DNA of 64,000 bases from Astragalus membranaceus (GCA_039519185.1 CM076851.1:36315799-36379798); one strand, 5' to 3'; counted from the first letter of the stretch, positions 19,615-32,715 are shown. Program-made: numbers and translations. Notes: generated by a model not told the origin, from the letters alone.

Positions 19615-21436
19615 TCACACTTGTGGAGCTTGTGACCCTTGTGGTTGTGACTCTTGTGGTTGAGAAGCTTGTGACACTTGTGGAGCTTGTGACCCTTGTG
19701 ATTGTGATCCATCTACAGCAGCTGTCTTCTTCTTTCTTTTGTTATTTCCACCTTTGGGTATCTCTCTATCAGCAGCAGTCTTACCCTTACATGTCCTAAC
19801 AATGTGGCCTAATTTTCCACATTTCTTACACTTCACAGTTTGTAGTAGCCTAGGGATCCTGTTGGCAAGTCTGGGCTCATCATTAGCCTTGTTTCTTTTC
19901 TTTTTTGGCCTCCCTGGTGCTCTCCTCATAACAGGTGGTAATATTGGACCAGTTCCAGTCTCTGGCCATAACTTTGGTCCATTTGATGGCTTGACAATGT
20001 AGGAGTACGTGCTCATAAATGTTGATTTCCTTAGGTTCAAAAAACAATAAAACAGAATTAATATATACATTAGTAACAGCCATACAGAATTAATATATAT
20101 AGTACTAATTACCTATAATAATGGGAGACATACTCCTCAGGATTCTTCACATTGTGCCAGATACAAGCAATTGCATGTGGGCACGGAATTCCTGACAAGT
20201 CCCACTTACGACATGAACATGTTTTGTCCTTTAAATTGACAGTGTATTGGTCAACATCATTTGATACCGAGAATAATGCAAAACCATCATCAGCATGCCG
20301 TCGAGGAGTCCACCCATCAGCTTCTCTCTTCAGTCTTTCAATAATGATTTGTATTTTAGGACAAATAAGTCCATTGTATCTATTCATAAATGTTCTTTGA
20401 GTTAGTATCCTCTCAGTTATGTAGTTCTTTATTCCTTCAAGCAAACTGATGATAGGCTTGTCTCTGTGGTCCAGAATTGCCTTCTTGAAGGCCTCACACA
20501 TGTTGTTGACTTGTAAGTCACATTGTGTGTGTGTTTTGTAGTGAGACCTAGTCCAAGTAGAAAGTGGAAGTTGCATCATATCCTTCCAAGAATTTTCATT
20601 CATATTCTTCATTTTATTCATTGCCCTCTGCCAATCAGGGAGTGTCATAGTCCTAGCAGCCCACCAAAGGACTTCTTTCATTTCTGATCCAAGATATTTC
20701 TTCCTCCAATTACCATAAAGATGCTTCACACATAACCTGTGCTCAACATTGGCCCACTGGCTTAGAATAGCAGGTACTAGTCCCTGAACATGAGCAAGAA
20801 ATGAATAATATTTAGATAGATATAAATGAAATAAAGTGATCAATTTTAAATGAAATAAACTGTCACTGAATATACTTACCTTTTGCTGATCTGAGATAAA
20901 TGAATATTCCCTTTGTTGCAAGTCACACAAGTCATTTACCAAGAGATCAAGAAACCACTGCCATGAATCCTTTGTCTCAGCTTCTACCACTGCAAATGCT
21001 ATGGGCAGCATCATATTATTTCCATCTTTACCAACTGCAGCCATTAGTTGTCCACCATGCCCCCCTTCAAGAAGCAAGCATCAAGTCCAATTAATGGCCT
21101 GCATGTGTATGCAAATGCTGCCTTACAACCTTCGAGGCATACATATATCCTTTCAAAAACAGGACCCTTTGGACTCTCAGTACACTTGATAATTACCGTG
21201 CTATTAGGATTTGACCTCCTTAACTCCTCTGCGTAGCTTCTAAGATGGTTGTATTGTTCAGTACCAGCACCTTGGATCATCTCTATTGCTCTTCTTTTAA
21301 CCTTATATGCTTGAGCATGAGACAATTTAACACCCCACCTTTGGTTGGTAGCCTTCTGCCTCTGAAATCCTGCGTAGAGTTTGTAACATCGCCATGTACT
21401 AGAAGGAACATCAACAAAGCTTGATTCAAAATACAC
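19615..21436 (-). pseudogene. mudrA-type MULE transposase, frameshifted and N-truncated
   Basis: Exons on the minus strand: 21436-20880, 20783-20113 and 20029-19615 (GT-AG introns). Domains: the MULE catalytic region starts LIGLDACFLKGG (first Asp), continues SWQWFLDLLV and FISDQQKGLVPAI (second Asp), then EHRLCVKHLYGNWRK (C-x-H plus the acidic region). The SWIM finger CSCRKWDLSGIPCPHAIACIW follows. The last exon has a CCHC knuckle (CKKCGKLGHIVRTC), a basic stretch (RPKKKRNK) and a C-terminal tail of Gln/Ser repeats (SQAPQVSQ). A G run at 21062-21067 is one base short, which shifts the frame just after the first catalytic Asp. The MuDR N-terminal region is missing beyond 21436. In intact elements the protein cuts Mutator ends. 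Confidence 0.85.
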
Positions 21437-21449
21437 TGGAGCTATAAAG

Positions 21450-22790
21450 GTACTGATTGCTCTGCATTATATGTATAGTTTGACTCATTTTTAATTAGTT
21501 TTTTCTAAGTTTTCTCAATTATAGTGAGTTTTAGGATCAGAATAGTTTGATTTTTGTTTGTTAGTTTTTAGATTGAATTTTGTTTTTGTTTGTGTTTTTG
21601 AGATTTTTGATACCTTTAATTCGTTTGTTTTTTGTTGTCCTTCGCCTAGCTATGACAGGAGCTCACCTAGCGGTTCAACAGATACAAAAAAAAGGCAAAA
21701 GCTCACTTCGGGTCACCTGGCGATGGGGATAGCTCGCCATGCGATCGTGGCTGAATTCTAGATCGTTGTTTTGCTTTGGGTAGCCTGGAGACGGAGCTTG
21801 CTAGCCAGGCGATGGTGTTAAAAAATTTTCGCATGTGCTGTTTGCTTCGGGGCGCTTGGCATCGTGACTTGCTCGCAAGGCGATTGGTCATTTACTCAGC
21901 TCAGATTTAAGCCTACTAAAATTTTAGGTCATTTTGATCATTAGGAACAGTCTCGTTTTGCGCTCCAAAGTCTGTGACCGCAAGGATTCACACTCCGCTG
22001 ACCTCTGTTGATGATTCAAACTTGGGATCAAGTCATTGAAGCATCAATGTTGTCAGCTTCTCCCTCTAGTTTGATCTTTTCTGTTATTATTTTTATTTCT
22101 ATGTCTAGCTAATCTTCCTGTTGTTAGGGATGAGTAACGATTTATGAATCTTTTATAATTTTGAATTAAACCTCTGTTATTTGAATGAATGTTATGAGTT
22201 ATGTTTCAATCTCTATCATTAATGCTTTCTAGGATTTGATCACTATTAGGATGATTTATGATATGTGATTGTGAATGGAAATTTGAATTACATATGCTTG
22301 AGACTTGAAATTTGTTTATCTCTACTCTAGGAATAATCATTGATATCCAGAATCGTAGGAGATCAGCTGTTCTTAATGCTTATTTCTTTTTAAGGTCACC
22401 TAAGGAATTAAGGAGTTTTATTAGAAATAAATGTTCTTTTACCTAAGGAATTAGGATTAGAATATTTATAACAATTTGATCATAGCTCATAAAATAAGTT
22501 TAATAACATGTTTGATTCATTAGATATAAGAAGGAAGTAAATTGAAGCTCGTCCCCAACGCTTTTTAATTCATACAAATTGTGCGTTTTTGTTATCCTGA
22601 AAATTAAAATCACAAAAAATATATTTACTATTTTTCACTTTAATTTTTTTTTTCAAACAAATCCAAATTAGTCCCTTTTCAATTTAGAACTTAGATTGTT
22701 AAACTCATAATTAACCGCAGTCTCTGAGTTCGACACTCGGTCTTTTCGTACTATTACTTGCAACGATTCAGTACACTTGTCGTGATCTTG
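21450..22790 (+). mobile_element. LTR fragment of a Ty3/gypsy (Athila-like) element
   Basis: The end of the stretch, CTGAGTTCGACACTCGG then ACTATTACTTGCAACGATTC and AGTACACTTGTCG, matches what I know of Athila-group LTR 3' ends. The body has GCTCGCCATGCGATCG- and CCAGGCGATGG-type words. The first bases may be TGATTGCTCTGCATT. The 3' end is cut and no primer-binding site follows, so limits are approximate. Confidence 0.5.
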
Positions 22791-23110
22791 TCGAGTACCT
22801 TTCTTATTTTCAACCCAATTTTTGAATCTCCATCAATTTGTCTGCTTGTGCCCAAGAATGTCACGAAACTTGCACTTTCAATTGGGCTTACCAGAACCTT
22901 CTCAAAAACTTTGACCCAAATTTTGACCAAAATTGCCACCTCCTTTCTTCTTTAATTGAGGTTTATTGACTCTATTCTCATAGAATTTCTTCTTGTTGTT
23001 ACCATTCTGAGAATATTCTAGGGAGTCCTCAAAATATCAAATTGAGCTGGACGAGATTCAAAAACTTGCCATATGAGAAAGTCCTACTCCACTTTCATGG
23101 ATCTTAACTT
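22790..23110 (-). pseudogene. Degenerate retroelement gag zinc-knuckle fragment
   Basis: On the minus strand a frame reads NNKKKFYENRVNKPQLKKKG, a basic Gly-rich run, then K-C-K-F-R-D-I-L-G-H-K-Q-T-N-stop-W. This is a C-x2-C-x4-H-x4-C knuckle in which the second Cys is Arg and the last Cys is a stop. Other stops flank it. Copia and gypsy gag proteins both have this motif, so the class is open. Confidence 0.5.
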
Positions 23111-23759
23111 ATTGTGCCCATTCACCAGCTTCATGAGATGTTCACAAACCATGTTATTCCATCATACTTAGTCTTTGCCAATAAGGACAAATATTTGGCC
23201 GCTCATAAACATCAAGAATCATATCAACAAGGACAAACCAATAGAGTAAGTTAGATACTAGAATGATTTTCAATGCAATTTTATTAACAAATTTGTCACA
23301 ATTGGTCTCACGATAAGTGAGCAGAGAAGCATGCAAATAATTCAAAGAATCTTAATTACAAAATCAGATCAATACTTCTGATGAAGATAGTAATACCATC
23401 TATGACAATTTCTCACAATTAGTAAAGAAGGAAACATGCAATTTTAAAAATTTATCCTCAGGGTTTTTGTAGAGAAAAAATGACAAAAAAAAATGTCAAA
23501 AAAAGGAAAAATGACCATGAATTGTGCGCTACCCAAAAATAATACATAATCATAATCATAAATTTAAAGAAAGATCCAGCTACATGGCATTGGCAACTAG
23601 AAATTTGAACACAAAAACACTTGGATGAGATGGTAGGGGTCTCTTCCAGCTTAATCAAGGTTTCGAATCCAGTTTTGGACATACAAATTTGAAAGATGAG
23701 ACCCACCCGTTTTCAATCCTGAACATGTCCAAATCATCAAAGGACCCATCCATATAATA

Positions 23760-23813
<54 letters not shown>

Positions 23814-24606
23814 CTCTCTTAAAAAAATTCCAATTGTTATTGTTATTATTTTTACTAAAAAAATTATAAGCAATTAGTAGGGTATCCACTGGGTACATAC
23901 ATGTGTGGACCCTCACGTTGCAGCGTAATAGGAACCACGTGCAAAGACAGGGAAGGAGGGCTTATAGGTTGGACCCCAATAATGTTGTTATCACTGCAAA
24001 AAGAAATGGCCAAAATAGATATTTCTGTTCTTTATGTGTCTGGGTGTTTTGCTTCTCAATTTCTTTGTTTTCGTTAGTTAGATTGATTTATTATTCAATT
24101 AAATTTCTGAAATTACTAATAGAAAACACAACGTTTTAGTATCAAAATGACTAGTAATAGGAAAATATTGCACATTCATAAGTAATAGGGGTGTTTAACT
24201 ATAAAAAAAAATTGGGTGTTCACAAATCGGTTTAGATCAAATTTAATTTGTCCAAATCCATTTCCCAAATGGATTACATTTACTTGACTTAGGTTCGTTC
24301 AGATTTTGTGTTTTTTACGTAAAATTTAAATCAAACCAACCTAATATTGAACGATTTGTTTCAGATCGGACTTGTGGATTGTGCACCAAGATGTTAGTTT
24401 TTGAAAATATAAAAAGCCACATTTAACAAATTTAAATAGTCAAAAAGAATTAAAATCTAATACAAAATATTAAATCTTACAACTTAATCGAAGAATACAC
24501 CGGTAAAAAGTCGAAGCCAATAGAATCTTGTGCTATTAAAATAGTCATCTAATATATTTACTCACTTGATATTTTGATATTTTAGTTCAAATGATTGAAT
24601 CAAATA
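23111..24606. other. Unassigned DNA, no gene recognised
   Basis: AT-rich with short homopolymers and the (TA)n tract at 23764-23810. I see no coding frame longer than chance and no terminal motif. Confidence 0.5.
23764..23810. repeat. (TA)n microsatellite
   Basis: About 23 uninterrupted TA units. Confidence 0.95.
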
Positions 24607-26977
24607 TGTAACATCCCCTAACTAAGTAATTTAGTTTATTTAAATTAGCGGAAAATGTTAAAGCGAATTGTAGGCTAAATGAGATAGTTAGCACAAAAGG
24701 ATTATTATATTCTGTTTAAGTAAGCCTGATTTAATAATTGCTATGGAAGTGTACCAATTATATAATAATTGTTGGTGTCTAAGTGCTTAAAAACTTGACT
24801 AAGTTGGTAGTTTGGGCAATGTCATAAGTGATGGGAAGGGAATAAGTGGCTGGAGGACATAGTGGTCTTTACACATGTTAAGTGAAGGACATTTCAGTCC
24901 TTACACCCTTTAAGTCATACCCTGCTGAACACACACCCAGCCCTTACTACCATTTTCAGAAAATCAAAACAAGAGAAAGGAGGGGAGGGGGAATCGCGAG
25001 AGAGAAGGAGGAGGAGGGAAGGGGAGGCAACCAAGTCACTTCTGAATGCATGTTGAATCTAAAACCACCATCCTTCACCATTCTTCTTCTTCTTTCCATT
25101 GATCCCATTTTCTAAGCAAACAACCACCTTAACTCCAAATCACCATTTTTGTTCATATGAAGCTCCAAGCTCCAAAAATGGATCCTAATAGCTGAATACG
25201 GTTTGCATGTTCATTTTGGGAGCCACAAAGTGAGTAGCAACCCTCATAGGGTAGATTGGGAGTTGAAGTTCGAAGTGGTAGAGGCCAAGCTCTATCGGTT
25301 CAATTTTTGGAGTGTTTGGAGTAGCGTGGGGTCGAGTCCGAAGTCGTTTGTGAGGTTACTCCAACCGTGTCCTTCCGTTGATCCGTTGGTTATGTGATTG
25401 TCATCACGTTAGGTGAGTTCTATACTCGCTTAGGGATGTTTTTGATGTTAAGTCAATTCAAATTCTGAAACGATATTGTTTAAATCCGCTTTGTGAAAAC
25501 TTGACGAAAACCGTTTTATCGAAAAATTATTATGTTTATAACTGATTGCTTGGTTGAGGATTGAATGAATGGATTGATTGTTTATCGCTTTCACTAGTCT
25601 GGTATAATAATTGTCATGTTAGGATATCGATCGGAACGAAATCGGAATCAAAACGGACTTGGAAAAATGTCACGAAACCGGAAAATTGGCTACTGGCAAG
25701 GACGCACGGATCGTGCCTCACAAGGGCACGGATCGTGCCTATCCTTCTGTTACCCCAACTCAGTATTTTCAAAAATTTAAGACACGCACGGGTCGTGCGC
25801 CCTTGTGGCACGGACCGTGCGTGCTGTAAGTTTTACAACAACTGAAATTTAAGTGATACGCACGGGTCGTGCGCCTCTGGGGCACGGATCGTGCGGATCC
25901 TTCTGTAACCCTAACTCAAAATCCTTTTAAATCCGTTCCAAACGATTCCGATTCCTTTCCGATTGATTCCCCAATGTTTCCCAAGGATGGAAACCTACTT
26001 ATGTCATGAAACAAATGAAGTTTGAGGTAAATCTCACAAGCATAAATGTTAAAGAAAACCGTACTTTAGTGTAACGCGAGCGTACACCCTCATTTCATAA
26101 CGGTCAAGGTAAGAAATGTTAATTCACGGCAAAATGCCTTCCCTCGTGGAAGGATAGACGGTACATGACTGAAATCACTGACGGCCCATTGCGGGTACAT
26201 GTATATATAATGTATAATAAATACAAGAGGATAAGGGTGACGACCCTTAGAGGATTAGCATACTAGGGGAGGGGAAGTCATGAGCCCCAAAACCTAGACT
26301 CAAGAGGTTTCACCCACTAGAAATAGCGGGATGGGTTCACCAAAGCCAAAGAAGTGCCTATAAAATAGGTAGGCTGAGGTGTTATGCTAAAATCATGGAA
26401 CAAAATATTGTATGCTTCATGTGTCGCTTAGGAGGGCCATGAGCATAAAGGTTACAGGAACTTAATATATTCCCACGTGGTTGCTTTTTAGGGCCACGAG
26501 TTTAAAGTAAAGTATAATGAACCGCTAGAGTTAGTAAGGGGTCTCGATAGGACTCACTGAGATAATTTTTATCTCACCCTTCATATTTGTGGTTTTTACA
26601 GAGAAACAGGGGAAAGCAAAGGCGACTAAGCACGGTTAGCCGATGCGACTCATGAAACTATTGGAAATTGGATTTCCGCTTAGCCCTTTGTATTTTTATT
26701 TAGTTATGTCTCTGATTGTATGACTTTCATTGTTTAAGTTTGTAAAATCGTTTCCGCTACTTTATGTTTTGAGTATTGAACACCAGGATTATGTACAAGT
26801 CTTAAGTTTTGAAACTTAAGCATTTTCAGGAAGTTTATGAGGTTCAGAGAACCATTTGATATGTATTATTGAAAGTTTTAGTTGTGTTCAATATTTCAAT
26901 AACAGGAAGTTACTCTGATGTATGCCATTTAGTGCATTTCGGTGATTCTACATGTTAGAATTTATCGGGGTGTTACA
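24607..26977. mobile_element. Solo LTR (2371 bp) with exact 5-bp target duplication
   Basis: It starts TGTAACATCCCCTAAC and ends TATCGGGGTGTTACA. The 5 bases before (24602-24606) and after (26978-26982) are both AAATA. Long LTRs opening TGTAACAYCCC and closing GGGTGTTACA are known from plant chromovirus (Tekay-like) gypsy elements. This assignment is by resemblance. It contains no gene. A GC-rich dyad cluster lies at 25695-25895. Confidence 0.9.
25695..25895. repeat. Cluster of GCACGGRYCGTGC dyads
   Basis: Six near-palindromic 13-mers, GCACGGATCGTGC or close variants (GCACGGGTCGTGC, GCACGGACCGTGC), occur in three pairs about 20 bases apart. The pairs are about 80 bp from one another. The sequence is strongly CpG-rich inside an AT-rich LTR. 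Confidence 0.85.
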
Positions 26978-27475
26978 AAATAGGTCTATTTAGGTTGAAT
27001 TATGAGTTAGATAGAATTTAATCGAACAACTGAACACCTTACACATGATTCTCTCTGAGACAACCCTAGTACTGGTGAGAATTTGTCCCGATTCACAAGA
27101 GTTGAGTGTTACCGTATCATTATAAGGCTTTTTTTTAAACACTCCCCCATTCTCCCTTATACCCCCAAAACCCATTTAATCTCCAAAATACCATTTTAAA
27201 ATTTTTTTTAAAAATATAATATTTTGAACTTTCTGAAATCACCTCAAAAGAGGTATTTTCAGAATTATCCTCTTTTAAGGTAATTCCGAAACACGATTTT
27301 TAAAAGATTTCCAAAATTATCCCAAACGACATAATTCTTGAAGTCAATTTGGCGTAATTCCATAAATCAAAAATCAGAATAAAATCATCTGTTTGGTGAA
27401 TTATAGGGGTATGATAGGGGGTAAAAAAAGCCTCATTATAATCTCATAAATGTTCGGGGACAGGAATCAGGGGTT
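26978..27475. other. Unassigned, no gene recognised
   Basis: AT-rich. A short imperfect inverted repeat of CTGAAATCACCTC/GAGGTATTTTCAG type lies around 27235-27265. Nothing else stands out. Confidence 0.4.
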
Positions 27476-27638
27476 GGGATCCTCTCCATTTCTCAAAAGA
27501 AATGGATGGTCAATTACCTAAGTTTTGGGTGTATAAATACACACATTCCTAAAATAAAAAATATATTAGACATTTATATATTTAATGCACTCAAAACTTA
27601 GGTAATGAACCATAAAAGAAATGGAGAGGATCTCCGCC
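27476..27638. mobile_element. Fold-back MITE, ~163 bp
   Basis: Ends GGGATCCTCTCCATTTCT and AGAAATGGAGAGGATCTC are inverted repeats with two differences over 18 bases. A second inverted pair lies inside, ACCTAAGTTTTGGGTG and CACTCAAAACTTAGGT. The whole stretch can fold into a long hairpin. No target duplication was recognised, so the superfamily is open. Confidence 0.7.
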
Positions 27639-30600
27639 TAGGAATGAGGACAAGTTGCTTTCTTTAAAAAGTAAGAAATGGACACAGAATTTTGTCAAAA
27701 AAGAAATGGACACAGAATAATTATTGTATTTGATAATTCAACACGTGCCAAATACAAATAAATGATAATTCGACACACAGCTTGTTTACCCACAACCTTC
27801 GTGGTAGGAGTTTGCATTAGATGCAATCATGGAGGTAGACACATCTTAACCGTCCGATCTTAATCAAACAGTATGTTTTTTTTATAAGTAAAACATTTAT
27901 TAATGGAGGGCATAATTGGTGCTCCAACCCACTACAGCGGTAGCAAAGAGAAATTTGGGGCTTCGTTAAAATCTATCGGGACTAAAACTCAATGGAAAAA
28001 AGACCCTGATAGGAAAAAGAGTACCCAATCTTAATCAAATTGTATTTTTTTTTCGATAAGCTCAAACTGTTTGTTTTAAGCTTTACTTAAAATGTGATTC
28101 GTATAGTTAAAATAATTTTTTTTTTTATCTTGATCAAACAATATACATAATGCAATCTTGAGTGCACTTAAGTTAAAATAAAAATTGTTCGATCTTGATT
28201 CGTATAGTTACACTAAATATATATTAGCATTTAGGGGTGAATTAGTTTATAAAATATAGTATTTAAAAGAGATATTGTAAGATATCATCACCAAGCTAAT
28301 AGCTAATTAAAATATAATAGGTCTTTAAATATAATTTTTTTTGTTTATCCCTTTCCAAAATAACTTAATAGCTATTCCTATCAGAAAAAACATTCTCATT
28401 ACAAGCACAATATCCCCTTTTTGACCGTCACAAGCCAAATCAACTTTTAACTCTGCTTTTAATTTTGTGAGGTTTTAATGCAATCTTGTGAAGCCTGAAT
28501 ATATGTAAGTAAAATGAATTGTCAAATACAAATTTGAAATTGAAGCAGATTGAAAATAAAAGCGAAACGAGCTATTTAAAAGAAATTAAAAAACAAGCGC
28601 AAATTTTTAGAAGTATCGAGACTGTGGGTTGGCCCAGCCCATGGCAGAGTGGATCATTGCAAGCCAATAAATTTTTGAGTCGCACTGGATTGGGCTTGGC
28701 TGACTAATATTTTCGGACTCCTATTTGCTAGCAATGCCCACCTATTTTATCAGACAAGTTGGAACAACTTCAAGATGATCTCATTTCGACGACTCTTGTT
28801 TTTTTTGCTTCAAATGTCCGCCTTTTCCAAATCTAGAGACATACTTCACTATCCTATGGCGATTGACGAGACCGAAAAGTTGATTCGGGGATCTTCTCCA
28901 TGATAAATTAAGCGAGCATGTGTGCCTCAGATCCCCACCCTTTTGCTCCATCGCTTACGAGATCAATTCGGGTCTTGAATACAGGTGATCACAACTTGCT
29001 TATAAGTGTTTAGTAAGGAAGATGCTTCCTTCGTGCAATGCCAACTTGTTGTTAACTACGCAATCTCATGGACATAAGGGTGAAAATGGGTAAGAGACGA
29101 CTAACGGCCATGGAAAAGGGCATCGGGGAAAGTGGGTGGGGCAGGGAAGAAGAAAAGAAAAGGAAAATGTCATTATAAAAGGAGGAAAAGTGTGAGAGAC
29201 ACATTGCATATGTAAGTCTCTTTGAAATGCACTTTATCAATACATCGTGCTTATTAAATACTTAATTAAATATGGAGACGACACATTTCACCCCACTTCC
29301 TAAACAGCTGCTCGACCCCAATCGCGCAGTCTGAAACCAAACCCCACATTTATATATACCAGCACAATCCCCTTCTGTGAAGACCCACAATCACGAGGCA
29401 AGGATCTCCATTGCTGCAGTAGACAAGTGTTTTAGGTCCCCTATATGCGGTTTAGGTCTTGTTGTAATAACATGCGCTTTAGACACACCTAAAACCTATA
29501 ACTTGACCATCAAAACTTAATAAAATAATATGGTCTACACTGATATCTCCCAATAAAGCGTTCAATAATCTTACCGAAACTTAATTAATGACATATTTTA
29601 TAAAAAACTTTCAAGATTTCTTAAAAAGTTGATCACGTACACTCGTATCGCACGAGTCATACATACTAGTTCTTAAACATGATAAAACTAAAAGTAGAGC
29701 ACATGACTCTGATAGATGAAAATGTAACATATAGGACAATATATAACCTTTTCAAATAGTGTGCTACATCCCCACCCCGTGTATGATTTTTTATACAATA
29801 ATGTTTTTCGGACATCCATACATCTATTCGACACCTGGAAAGAGAAAGAAATAGAAATGATATGATAAATATGATAGGTGAGTGATGTGATGAAAAGAGA
29901 GATAGAGAGAAAATGAAGTGTTGAATATGTGTTGATAGTTTTGGGGTGTGATCAAAAAGAGAAATGCTAAATGTTACGTGAAAAATCCTACTAATGACAT
30001 AGCTAGTGCCCTAAACCTACTATATACACCAGACCATCTTGCTTTTTGTCAAAATTGGTGTCAACATTCTCAAGGGTTTAACATCTCGACGTTCACATGT
30101 TTTTGTCAAAAATTGTCTATAGTACTAAATAGCACCACTCGTTCAAAAATCATGGTTGTTTTTTATTCTTCTGAAAATATTTACTTGTCTTCATGACATT
30201 TACTTCTGAAAAATTATAATTATTAGATTAAAATTAACAGATGAATTTTACTAGTCTCTAAATTTTTGTGCTCATTTTAACTAGTAAATTTTTGTGCTCA
30301 TTTGAACTAGTCGTGTTTCATTTGCACAAATCAACACAGAGACCACTAACAAACTTGCACGTATAATATAGCTTTAAATAAAAGTTCTGCGTTTTTTTTT
30401 TCAAACAAAAAATTCTGCTTACTTAATTTGTCTCGCTTTCATCTGCAGTGATATGTTTATTAGCATGTATAGCTTTTTGAAAGAAAGTAACTAGTACTTT
30501 TGCATTTCACTTAATTATCTCTAAATAGCATGTACCGATCTGAACTGATTATTATCTCTAAATAAGCATATGAAACTAACAATATTTTGTTATCCATGAA

Positions 30601-30705
30601 CAACAATATCTTAATTAATACTATATAATGTTAACTTTATAAATTTCACATCATGTCAACTAAAACGGCTCGACTCGTGCAAATACATAACTATGTTATT
30701 GGTTC
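27639..30705. other. Unassigned DNA, no gene recognised
   Basis: AT-rich sequence without a convincing frame. A TATA-like word with short downstream purine/pyrimidine-mixed sequence occurs around 29351-29420 (TTTATATATACC), which could be a promoter, but nothing supports a transcript. 27880-28010 looks like inserted material of unknown origin. Confidence 0.45.
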
Positions 30706-30900
30706 CTTTTTGGTTACTGATGCGCAATATTCACCGATTTTGTCATTGACTAATATATGCCAAAGAACCTAACTTGCCACGAGTAGTCGGTTTTGGTGGT
30801 TCTCCCTTCCCAACAAAGTTTTTACCACATCCAAAATTTGAACTCAATATTTTGGGTGAGATCCGAATCTAATTAGAGCTCGGATCAACCTTTGTTGGTC
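30706..30900 (-). mobile_element. tRNA-derived SINE (family 1), diverged
   Basis: It aligns by eye with 3453-3672 through TGCGCARTWTYCACCG, CCCAACAAAGTTTTTACC, CCAAAATTTGAACTC and ATCAACCTTTGTTGG. Same strand and order. Confidence 0.55.
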
Positions 30901-30911
30901 TATGTTACTGA

Positions 30912-30913
<2 letters not shown>

Positions 30914-30951
<38 letters not shown>
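30914..30951. repeat. (TA)n microsatellite
   Basis: About 19 uninterrupted TA units next to the SINE. Confidence 0.95.
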
Positions 30952-30953
<2 letters not shown>

Positions 30954-31836
30954 CAAGTAATTTTGAAGTCATGTGAAATCCCTGTCACCGAAGAGTAATG
31001 TGTTTATTAGCAAACAAGTTGAGTGACACAAGTTGGATCAAAAAAATGAGGCGCTTGTAAATTTATAATGCAATAATCAAGCTCATGAATGTTAATTACG
31101 TGAGTACCCTAAAGTGAAGAAGCAACAATATGTTTTCTCTTTTTATTAATTTTCTCACAAATACATATGCACATGGTGCAGTCGACATAGACCAACACTT
31201 GGTTTATTTTTTGAGGAGAACGTGGAAATTGGCATGTACTATCATACTACTGAATACGTGTTCTTCGGGGTGGAACAATAATCATTAATTCCCTTACACT
31301 TTTCATCACTTATTCACCATATAACATCTTAAAATATATATGCATGATTGCTAAAAGTCAAAAACCTGGCCTGTTGCAGTTATAATTAAAGCTAGTTGAA
31401 CTAAAAGTGAGTCAAAATAATTGGATGGTGTAGTGTCGTGGACTAAAGGGAAACTGTAAATAGCATGTACTCTGAACTATATATAAGCTCAACCCAGTTT
31501 TGTTTAAGCAGAAGCGAAGAAGTACATGACAACTTGATCTGACAGATTCTATGATAAATGGCTTCTAAATAGCGACCCATCACAAAAAGGGTTATGCACT
31601 TTTTATATTATCTAGATAACCAGCTAATTGTCTATATAATATATTATTTTATTTAAGAATAATGTTGTACTTTTACATAGGACACTATTGAGCTACCTTA
31701 ATTTTGCATGTAAATAATCATATCGTTTTTCCGCTCCTTTGTATGGATGGAAAAACATGATAACTGCCTAATTATTAGGGAAAAAAGCATGGCATCTATT
31801 AAGTTGGCTTCATAGATTGAAATATATACCGTACGG
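30952..31836. other. Unassigned, no gene recognised
   Basis: AT-rich. Nothing recognised. Confidence 0.45.
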
Positions 31837-32233
31837 TTTTTTTTATAGGCGACGTTAGTTGTTAATTGTTAGTAACTTAAAGGGGTGGGAGAAATGTTAG
31901 TTTCTATGGTTTTAACCCTTTACCTTCTTATACTCCTTCAATATCTATTACAAAATAGATTTATAGAGTTTATATTATATCTCTTCAAAATTAGTTATTT
32001 ACTTTTTAGTCCCTTGTTGACTTAATTAGCTTCTCCGTGTTTTATTGAGAGTTGATTGTATAGAAGTCACTTTTCCTTTTTCATTTCAATTAGAAGGTTG
32101 TATATATGAATCAATTTCCTGATCAATGAAATCAGTTGAGTTTTTCATAACAGGATGATTTCAGTTAGACGATTCTGTTACTCTCAACCTTCAATAATAT
32201 CTCATATCTTGCCAACTGAGCTACCTACTTGGG
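31837..32233 (-). mobile_element. tRNA-derived SINE (family 2), interrupted
   Basis: On the minus strand the A box AGTAGGTAGCTCAGTTGGC (near 32230) is canonical. The B-box half (GGTTAAAACCAT) and the A-run (T-run 31837-31844) lie at the other end. In between are about 250 bp (31945-32190) that do not belong to the SINE, flanked by similar words CCTTCAATATCT and CCTTCAATAATATCT. The inserted piece resembles an LTR but was not classified. Confidence 0.65.
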
Positions 32234-32715
32234 ATAATTAACAGTATGTTTGATTTGCTATGAGATAAGTAATAGATAGTGTATGAAAATGTTTTGTATG
32301 GGTAAAGAGTCACTTTGATTTCTTAAAGTATTGGGTGCTGTCAATTTAGTCGCTCACTTGAACAAAAAGGCAAAAAAGTCCTCCAATGTTAAATCAGCTC
32401 GTCACGTTAGTCCCTGGTGTTAACTCACCTCACTAACTCTGTTAGTTTGGCTGAGTTGGCACGTTTTCTGCCATGGTGGCACTGCTAAATGGACAGCCAA
32501 GAGGGACACGCCATGAGGGACCATTTTGATATATTCAGGGACCGTTTTGACATATTCAGGGACCAAAATGACAATAAAATAAAATTTTGATAAAAATACT
32601 TCTATTCCCCCTCTCTCCTCTCTCCTCTTTCTCTCTATCTCTCTTCCCTCTTCCCTCTCCTCTCTCTCCTCTCTATGTCTTTCAAATCTCTCTCCCCTTC
32701 TCTCTCTTCCCTCTC
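32234..32715. other. Possible MULE-type terminal region and CT-rich stretch
   Basis: 32300-32580 has AGAGTCACTTTGATTTC, TTAGTCCCTGGTG and AGGGACCAAAATGAC, words seen in MULE-related MITEs. The inverted partner is not clean. 32607-32715 is a CTCTC-rich tract whose long open frame is a composition artefact. Confidence 0.35.

Larger units (their letters stand above)
17829..21436. mobile_element. Mutator-like element (MULE), right end missing
   Basis: The left edge has a MULE-type terminal sequence. Inside are a GRF zinc-finger gene on + and a mudrA-type transposase on -, facing each other. The right terminal repeat is not present. The transposase is cut at its N-terminal side near 21436, where LTR-like DNA begins. 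Because the right end is gone, the target duplication cannot be tested. Confidence 0.75.

Noticed and set aside
29340..29460. Possible small-RNA or host gene promoter
   Set aside because: Only a TATA-like word. No hairpin, frame or second signal was found.
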